From: Lachnospiraceae bacterium
GTDB lineage: Bacteria; Bacillota; Clostridia; Lachnospirales; Lachnospiraceae
DNA length: 37,485 bases
Direction of reading: 5' to 3'
NCBI GenBank assembly: GCA_017405805.1
Contig: JAFQZU010000036.1
Coordinates: forward strand, 1-37,485
The position numbers and the translations under genes are program-made. Shown here in pieces: positions 32,787 through 37,485 of the stretch. Under the pieces are notes generated by a model. It saw only the letters and a program-made list of their open reading frames with translations, had not been told where the DNA came from and searched no databases. Numbering within the stretch: position 1 is the first letter of the stretch; every line of letters starts with the position of its first letter.

Positions 32787-33185
32787 ATGAAAAGTCTGGA
32801 AGAGATCAGAAATATTTTCTCCGGCGATATCTATGCAACGGATACGACGGGGATCGTCATTGAGGAAGCGAGACCCGGCTACTGCCGGGTCTCGCTTAAG
32901 ATTGACCGCCGGCACGGCAATGCGGCGGGAAGAGTCATGGGAGCGGTGTATTTTACCATGGCGGATTTCGCTTTTGCCGTCGCGAACAATGCGGAGCTGA
33001 CGGAGCCGGTCGCCGTCACGCTCTCGAGCCAGATCAACTTTTTGAGCGGCGCGCGCGGCGGTACGCTCTACGCGGAGGCGAAGGCGGTGAGAAGCGGGAG
33101 ACACACCGGTTTTTACGATATCACGGTTACGGACGATCTCGGCACGCTGATCGCCACGGTCTCGTCAGTCAGCTACCGCGGCTGA
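32787..33185 (+). CDS. PaaI-type hotdog thioesterase
   Basis: 132 aa, hotdog fold of the PaaI/YbgC-like group. GYCRVSLKIDRRHGNAAGRVMGAVYFTMADFAF matches the central helix region (shown only by its key parts: HGNAAGRVMG and ADFAFAVA). AVTLSSQINFL and the final ITVTDDLGTLIATV are typical strands. It would hydrolyse an acyl-CoA thioester in the cytoplasm; the substrate is unknown. The ATG follows the preceding stop without a gap, with GAGGA upstream, so it is coupled to the lipoprotein gene. Its last 21 bases overlap the end of the convergent sortase gene. Confidence 0.85.
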   Translation: MKSLEEIRNIFSGDIYATDTTGIVIEEARPGYCRVSLKIDRRHGNAAGRVMGAVYFTMADFAFAVANNAELTEPVAVTLSSQINFLSGARGGTLYAEAKAVRSGRHTGFYDITVTDDLGTLIATVSSVSYRG

Positions 33186-33971
33186 GGCGTCTGACGTCCT
33201 GGCAGGCTCCGCCAGGATCGGCACGCCCACGACGACATAGCGGGCGTCCGAGTACTCATAGGAGCAGGTGGACAGTACGATCACGCCGCTGATCTCCGCA
33301 AGGGGAACAGTCGAGATATAGCCTTCCGGCTTAAAAGTGGAGCGGGAGGAGGCAAACTCGAGATATCTCGTGAGCTGCGGCCAGTCCGCAAAGATCTCAT
33401 ACACTTCCGCGTCCGCCTCGCCCACATAGCCGGCGAGGAGATCCAGTCTGTAGACCCGCTCCGGGGTCAGATACCACATGAGCGGATGCTCGTCGTAGAA
33501 TTCCTGCGAACCGTAATCGTGCAGTGAAGCGAACATGGAGCCGTTCTTCATATGATGCCCGTAAATGATCGTGTTGAAGCCGGACAGGTTCGGCGCACAC
33601 CGGTAATCCATAAAAATGCTGCCGGCGCTGTTTGACTGTCCGCTGACGGTCGTGTGCAGGTAGGTGTCGTTGGTGGCGCCCCGCACGACCGGATAGTTGA
33701 TGGGTGTTCCCTCGCAGTAGATCCACCCCACGATATCTTCATTCTCTTTTTTCAGCCCGTCAAAATCGACGGAGATCGGGCAGACCAGCCCGTATTTTTC
33801 CGCCTCATCCTCCTGCCCCTGCGGGGCACTCTGCATATAGCTCTCCGCAGTGGCGCTGTACTCCTCTTCGCCCTTTTTGTATTCCGAAAGACCCTTCCAG
33901 AGATTATAGCCGCTCACGGCCAGAACGATGAGAAGGATCACGATCAGTATATCTGTCAGTCTTTTCTTCAT
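33165..33971 (-). CDS. srtB: Class B sortase
   Basis: 268 aa. One N-terminal transmembrane helix (residues 6-22) anchors the enzyme, and a linker with Glu/Lys/Gln follows. The sortase barrel has VGWIYCEGTPINYPVV typical of class B. The catalytic His139 lies in IIYGHHMKNGSMF, Cys236 in LSTCSYEY and Arg244 in SDARYVVVG. It should attach a surface protein to peptidoglycan or build a pilin-like polymer. No protein with a C-terminal sorting signal is encoded in the window, so its substrate lies elsewhere. The start at 33971 follows GGAGGTG. It is convergent with, and overlaps, the thioesterase gene end. Confidence 0.93.
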   Translation of the reverse strand: MKKRLTDILIVILLIVLAVSGYNLWKGLSEYKKGEEEYSATAESYMQSAPQGQEDEAEKYGLVCPISVDFDGLKKENEDIVGWIYCEGTPINYPVVRGATNDTYLHTTVSGQSNSAGSIFMDYRCAPNLSGFNTIIYGHHMKNGSMFASLHDYGSQEFYDEHPLMWYLTPERVYRLDLLAGYVGEADAEVYEIFADWPQLTRYLEFASSRSTFKPEGYISTVPLAEISGVIVLSTCSYEYSDARYVVVGVPILAEPARTSDASAAVAD

Positions 33972-34176
33972 AACCACCTCCGTCTGTCCTATCAAGTATA
34001 GGCGAAAAGCCTCCGTTTCTCAAGGGCGCCCGCCTCAAAAGATACGCAACACATGCGCAATCATATCGTCAAGAATATCTCAAAAAAGTCATAAAAATAA
34101 GGAAAAACGTTAACGGCGTATTGATTTCAAATGAACTATATTACTGAAATTGGTCGGAAATATGCGGCATAAGTAG

Positions 34177-34362
34177 TGGTACAATATAGAAGATAAATCA
34201 GCTTTATATGCTTTATTTAAGATGCAGCATTGTTCAGTCCGAGGACCGGCGGCGCCGGTGCCGGGGGACTGCGGCCGATGGAAGGAGCGTCATCGGACCG
34301 ATGCGCAGCCGGATCTTCTTCCGGATCAGCGCGGGATTCAAACGCCCAGATGGTGAAGAACA
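34177..34362 (+). promoter_or_regulatory. Extended -10 promoter and structured leader of the cell-wall-binding protein
   Basis: TGGTACAAT (34177-34185) is an extended -10, giving a leader of about 170 bases. It holds a stem CAGTCC/GGACTG (34235-34240, 34266-34271) enclosing ACCGGC/GCCGGT, then CCGATG/CATCGG (34275-34280, 34291-34296), a second CCGATG (34298-34303) that could compete for the same partner, and CCGGA/TCCGG (34309-34324). No known riboswitch class was recognised. The rest of the gap from 33972 shows only the sortase ribosome site and AT-rich sequence. Confidence 0.5.
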
Positions 34363-35481
34363 TTGAGGAGAAACAGTAAGAACAAGACCGCGGTATTATG
34401 TGCCATACTGGCAGGAACCATGATCGCTTCGTCCGCTCCCGCCATGAGCGGCTTCGCGGCAGTCAGTGCGAGAGATGCGATCAGCGTACAGGCCGAGAAG
34501 GGGAGCGGGACGGCCACAGCCTCCAAGGGATCCTGGAAGAAGGACAAGAAGGGCTGGTGGTACCAGAACGCGGACGGTTCCTTCCCCAAGAATACCTGGA
34601 GCCAGATCGACGGCAGCTGGTACTATTTCGGAAGCGACGGATACGCCGTGACGGCCGGCTGGAAGGAGATCGACGGCAAATGGTACGCCTTCGACAAGAG
34701 CGGTAAGATGGTCACCGGCTGGAAGGAGATCGGCGGGGCCAGATACTATTTCGGCGACGACGGCGTCATGACGAAGGGCTGGAAAAAGATCGGCGGCAAG
34801 TATTACTATTTCGACGGCGACGGCGTGATGCAGACCGGCTGGAAGGAGATCGACGGTAAGACCTACGCCTTCAATTCCAAGGGCGTGATGTACTCCGGCA
34901 TCAGCAAGATCGGCAATAAGTATTACGGTTTTGACGATAGCGGCGCACTGCTTACAGGCTTCCACAAGATCGGCGGCAAGACCTATTACTTCAACAGCAA
35001 GGGCGTGATGCAGACCGGCTGGAAGGAAATTGACGGCAAGTGGTACGCGTTCACCTCCAAGGGCGTCATGTATACCGGACTTAAGAAGATCGGCGACAAG
35101 TATTACATCTTCGACAAGAACGGCGTGATGCAGACCGGCTGGAAACAGGCGGGCGGCAACTGGTACTACCTGGACAAGGACGGCGCGGCACTGACCGGCT
35201 GGGGCAAGATCGGCGGCAAGTGGTATCACATGGACAGCAAGGGCGTGATGCAGACCGGCTGGACACAGATCGACAACAAGTGGTACCTGCTGGGAAGCGA
35301 CGGCGTCATGTATACCGGCTGGTATAAGCAGGACGGGAACTGGTATTACTTCCTGAGCACATCCGGAGAGATGGCCACCGGCTGGTGGAGGATCGGAGAG
35401 AACAAGCTCTACAACTTCGACAGCAACGGCGTGATGATCGCCGAGTGGGAAGCGGTAAACGGAACCTGGCAGAAGAAGTAA
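34363..35481 (+). CDS. Secreted cell-wall-binding repeat protein (choline/glucan-binding type)
   Basis: About 372 aa. A signal peptide is visible (basic start, AVLCAILAGTMIASSAPAMS, cleavage near residue 33). After a short linker, about 16 repeats of 20 residues fill the rest. The pattern is GWKEIDGKWYAFDKSGKMVT, with conserved Trp/Tyr/Phe and Gly positions, as in choline-binding and glucan-binding proteins. There is no catalytic domain and no sorting signal, so it likely binds teichoic-acid or glycan decorations non-covalently. The start is uncertain: TTG 34363 is the only in-frame candidate before the signal peptide, with GGTGAAG upstream. The gene follows a long structured leader and ends in a strong terminator. 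Confidence 0.85.
   Translation: MRRNSKNKTAVLCAILAGTMIASSAPAMSGFAAVSARDAISVQAEKGSGTATASKGSWKKDKKGWWYQNADGSFPKNTWSQIDGSWYYFGSDGYAVTAGWKEIDGKWYAFDKSGKMVTGWKEIGGARYYFGDDGVMTKGWKKIGGKYYYFDGDGVMQTGWKEIDGKTYAFNSKGVMYSGISKIGNKYYGFDDSGALLTGFHKIGGKTYYFNSKGVMQTGWKEIDGKWYAFTSKGVMYTGLKKIGDKYYIFDKNGVMQTGWKQAGGNWYYLDKDGAALTGWGKIGGKWYHMDSKGVMQTGWTQIDNKWYLLGSDGVMYTGWYKQDGNWYYFLSTSGEMATGWWRIGENKLYNFDSNGVMIAEWEAVNGTWQKK
34580..35460 (+). repeat. 60-bp coding repeats of the cell-wall-binding gene
   Basis: The repeats are conserved at DNA level: the block GGCGTGATGCAGACCGGCTG starts at 34822, 35002, 35122 and 35242, spaced by multiples of 60. This makes the gene prone to slippage or recombination that would change repeat number. 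Confidence 0.8.
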
Positions 35482-35513
35482 GAATTAGGGAAAAGCCTTT
35501 ATTCATAGTACAC

Positions 35514-35567
35514 AGCAGCGGCTGCACTTCGCGAAGGAGCGAGGTGCAGCCGCTGCTTATTGTTTTT
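35514..35567. terminator. Strong hairpin terminator between convergent genes
   Basis: AGCAGCGGCTGCAC (35514-35527) and GTGCAGCCGCTGCT (35544-35557) form a perfect 14-bp stem, extended inward by TCGC/GCGA and followed by TATTGTTTTT. It separates the cell-wall-binding gene from the convergent symporter gene. Confidence 0.9.
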
Positions 35568-35586
35568 ATTAGGATCGCTTTGTTCT

Positions 35587-37131
35587 TTACGCTTCCTCCT
35601 CCTCGAGGGACTGGGACTTGCGAACCGTGACCATCACGTCGTAGCAGGAGAAGATGTCGTCCACGTAATCCTTGTCCATGCGGGGCGTGACCGCGCTCAC
35701 GATCGGGACCACGATCAGGCCTGCGATCATGGCTGCCGCGCCGGCGTTGATGGGAGAGGCGATGAACTTCAGGAACATGTTGGACACAGTCAGTCCGACG
35801 CCGACGATGTAGCTGGCCCACACGGCAGCGGGCGTGACCTTTTTGGAGTACAGCCCGTACATGAAGGGCGCCAGGAACGCGCCTGCCAGAGCGCCCCAGG
35901 AGATGCCCATCAGCTGTGCGATGAAGGTGGGCGGGTTCAGTGCCAGGACGACAGAAAGAATGATAAAGAAGGCGATCAGCACGCGCATGATGATCAGCTG
36001 CTTTTTGTCGTCCATATCCTTGTATACCGTCTCCTTAAGGAAGTCCAGGGTCAGCGTGGAACTGGAGGTCAGGACCAGCGAGGACAGGGTCGACATGGAG
36101 GCGGAGAGGACCAGTACGATCACGATGCCGATCAGCAGGTCGGGGAGCGTGGAGAGCATCTGCGGCACGATGGAGTCAAATGCTACGGTGCCGTCCGGCC
36201 TGTAGATGGCAGGCACGTCGAAGAGTCTGCCGAAGCCCCCGAGAAAATAGCATCCGCCCGCGATCACGATGGCGAAGAAGGTGGATACGATGGTGCCTGT
36301 CTTGACGGCCTTCTCATCCTTGATGGCGTAGAACTTGTGCACCATCTGCGGCAGTCCCCAGGTGCCCAGGGAGGTGAGGATGACGACGCCGAGAAGTCCT
36401 ATGGGATCCGGACCGAAGAAGCTGGCGAACAGACCCTGGCTTCCCTGCAGGGCCGGGACGGCCACGTCGTCTGCGGGGATCAGGGAGAGCTCATGCACGG
36501 CCTTCAGAAATCCGCCCTGCCCTTTCAGCACGGCCAGGATGACGGCGCAGATGCCGAACAGCATGATGATGCCCTGGATGAAATCATTCAGTGCGGTTGC
36601 CATGTAGCCGCCCGCGATCACGTAGACGCCGGTCAGAAGCGCCATGACGATCAGACAGATCTTGTAGTCGATGCTGAAGGCCATGCCGAAAAGGCGTGAA
36701 AGGCCGTTGTAGATGGACGATGTGTAGGGAATGAGGAACACGAAGGCAATCGCCGAGCCCGCGATCTGGAGGGCTTTGGACTGAAACCGCTTTCCGAAGT
36801 AGTCCGGCATGGTGCGGGAATCCAGCTTCTGGGTCATGATCCTGGTGCGCCGCCCCAGGACGAGCCATGCCAGAAGCGAACCGATAAAGGCATTGCCCAG
36901 CCCGATCCAGGTGGAGGCGAGACCGTATTTCCATCCGAACTGTCCTGCGTAGCCGACAAAAACGACGGACGAGAAATAGGAGGTGCCGTACGCGAAAGCG
37001 GTCAGCCAGGGACCGACGCCTCGTCCGCCCAGAATGAAGTCGTTTACATTGGTGGCGTGCCTGCGGGAATAGAATCCGACCCAGACCATGACGCCGAAGA
37101 ATACGAGAAGCAAGAGCAGTTTGATGAGCAT
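35587..37131 (-). CDS. Sodium:solute symporter (SSS family)
   Basis: 514-aa membrane protein with about 13 hydrophobic segments. Family features are the N-terminal NDFILGGRGVGPWLTAFAYG and SSVVFVGYAGQFGWKYG, the GGYMATALNDFIQGIIM block, and the later VLVLSASMSTLSSLVLTSSS, which carries the serine-rich Na2-site helix known from PutP and vSGLT. It imports an organic solute with sodium; proline, another amino acid or a carboxylate cannot be told apart here. The start at 37131 has AGGAGG upstream; in-frame sequence further up contains that ribosome site. It is a single gene with a consensus promoter and a repeat-bearing leader. Confidence 0.92.
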   Translation of the reverse strand: MLIKLLLLLVFFGVMVWVGFYSRRHATNVNDFILGGRGVGPWLTAFAYGTSYFSSVVFVGYAGQFGWKYGLASTWIGLGNAFIGSLLAWLVLGRRTRIMTQKLDSRTMPDYFGKRFQSKALQIAGSAIAFVFLIPYTSSIYNGLSRLFGMAFSIDYKICLIVMALLTGVYVIAGGYMATALNDFIQGIIMLFGICAVILAVLKGQGGFLKAVHELSLIPADDVAVPALQGSQGLFASFFGPDPIGLLGVVILTSLGTWGLPQMVHKFYAIKDEKAVKTGTIVSTFFAIVIAGGCYFLGGFGRLFDVPAIYRPDGTVAFDSIVPQMLSTLPDLLIGIVIVLVLSASMSTLSSLVLTSSSTLTLDFLKETVYKDMDDKKQLIIMRVLIAFFIILSVVLALNPPTFIAQLMGISWGALAGAFLAPFMYGLYSKKVTPAAVWASYIVGVGLTVSNMFLKFIASPINAGAAAMIAGLIVVPIVSAVTPRMDKDYVDDIFSCYDVMVTVRKSQSLEEEEA

Positions 37132-37173
37132 GTTTTTTGTTCCTCCTGAGATATATTTTGGCAAGTTTCGCGC

Positions 37174-37205
37174 GCAAACGCGTTGACGCTTAAACGCGCA
37201 AACGC
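37174..37205. repeat. Tandem octamer repeats in the symporter leader
   Basis: Four consecutive 8-base units, GCAAACGC, GTTGACGC, TTAAACGC and GCAAACGC, follow the pattern NNWRACGC. A fifth, diverged TTTAAAGC follows. They lie between the promoter and the ribosome site, so they are a candidate operator or leader element. Confidence 0.6.
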
Positions 37206-37221
37206 TTTAAAGCCATAAAGC

Positions 37222-37250
37222 ATTATATGGTGTTATTCAGGGCGTGTCAA
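37222..37250 (-). promoter_or_regulatory. Consensus promoter of the symporter
   Basis: Minus-strand TTGACA (37245-37250) and TATAAT (37222-37227), spaced by 17 bases; a perfect sigma-A promoter. The remaining sequence to the right edge (37251-37485) holds no gene I can support; it contains the short direct repeat TTTCCTAAAC twice near 37429-37450. Confidence 0.85.
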
Positions 37251-37485
37251 TACAAAACTTGACGGGAACATGGGAATAATCGGAATTAGGAACGACTTAT
37301 TTGTGAAAAAGTGCGGTGCCCCCGAAACAGACGGTGTGGTATATTCCCGTTTTTGACAGTTCAGAAGGGTAAAAATGCCGAAAAAGCTGATGTTTAAGCC
37401 AAAAATTCGACTTTCAGTTTTTTACCCCGATTTCCTAAACTTTCCTAAACCGAGGGATGTGTCAGAGGCTGCAGAATGACACAGA

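Noticed and set aside
31266-33104. 612-codon open frame on the minus strand
   Set aside because: Antisense to the ATPase end, the lipoprotein and the thioesterase, all of which have clear motifs; composition is His/Arg/Gln-rich as expected for a shadow frame.
34225-34345. Leader considered as a c-di-GMP (GEMM) riboswitch
   Set aside because: The conserved GCAAACC-type core and the tetraloop/receptor pattern were not found.
34396-35229. 277-codon minus-strand frame with repeats
   Set aside because: Its apparent repeats are the mirror of the 60-bp coding repeats of the cell-wall-binding gene.
34580-35460. Regular repeats considered as a CRISPR array
   Set aside because: The 60-base periodicity is in-frame coding sequence with aromatic repeat residues; there are no unique spacers and no cas genes.

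Overview
The window looks like chromosomal DNA of a GC-rich anaerobic member of the Clostridia, most likely Lachnospiraceae. This is inferred from gene content: a propionate-CoA-transferase/2-hydroxyacyl-CoA dehydratase operon, DUF2325/DUF3793/flavodoxin genes, a class B sortase, choline-binding-type cell-wall repeats, and AGGAGG ribosome sites with several TTG/GTG starts. No phage, insertion sequence or CRISPR array was seen. The only RNA gene found is one tRNA-Leu(CAA).

Layout. 1-1.3 kb: two half-size chromate-transporter (CHR) genes on the minus strand. 1.4-5.6 kb (plus): an NSS amino-acid transporter, a ZapA-like protein with a long coiled coil overlapping a papain-fold (C39-like) protein, a zinc-ribbon Nudix hydrolase and a PsiE-like membrane protein. 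5.7-9.4 kb (minus): a cupin-AraC regulator, a lipoprotein with a duplicated domain, and a 491-aa HTH regulator divergent from the next operon.

9.6-16.8 kb (plus): an acrylate-pathway-like operon. It holds a Pct-type CoA transferase, an LctP lactate permease, a VOC/methylmalonyl-CoA-epimerase-like protein, the ATP-dependent dehydratase activator and both dehydratase subunits. The likely flow is lactate uptake, CoA activation, possible C2 epimerisation, then radical dehydration to acryloyl-CoA. The acryloyl-CoA reductase is not in the window. tRNA-Leu follows, then a DUF6110-type protein with an unusual P1B-type metal ATPase, and a tRNA-dihydrouridine synthase.

20.7-28.2 kb (plus): a probable metal-starvation (iron-type) regulon. 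A 16-bp dyad, GTTAG-N6-CTAAC, occurs six times in front of three transcription units: a stand-alone AraC-type HTH protein; DUF2325-DUF3793-flavodoxin; and an ABC ATPase/FtsX permease/large coiled-coil lipoprotein set. At all three promoters the right half-site coincides with the -10 element. This is the strongest candidate for an undescribed coordinated system here.

28.2-37.5 kb: glutathione peroxidase, a CtpE-like P-type ATPase, a sugar-binding-protein-like lipoprotein with a hotdog thioesterase, a convergent sortase B, a cell-wall-binding repeat protein behind a long structured leader, and a sodium:solute symporter with an octamer repeat array in its leader.
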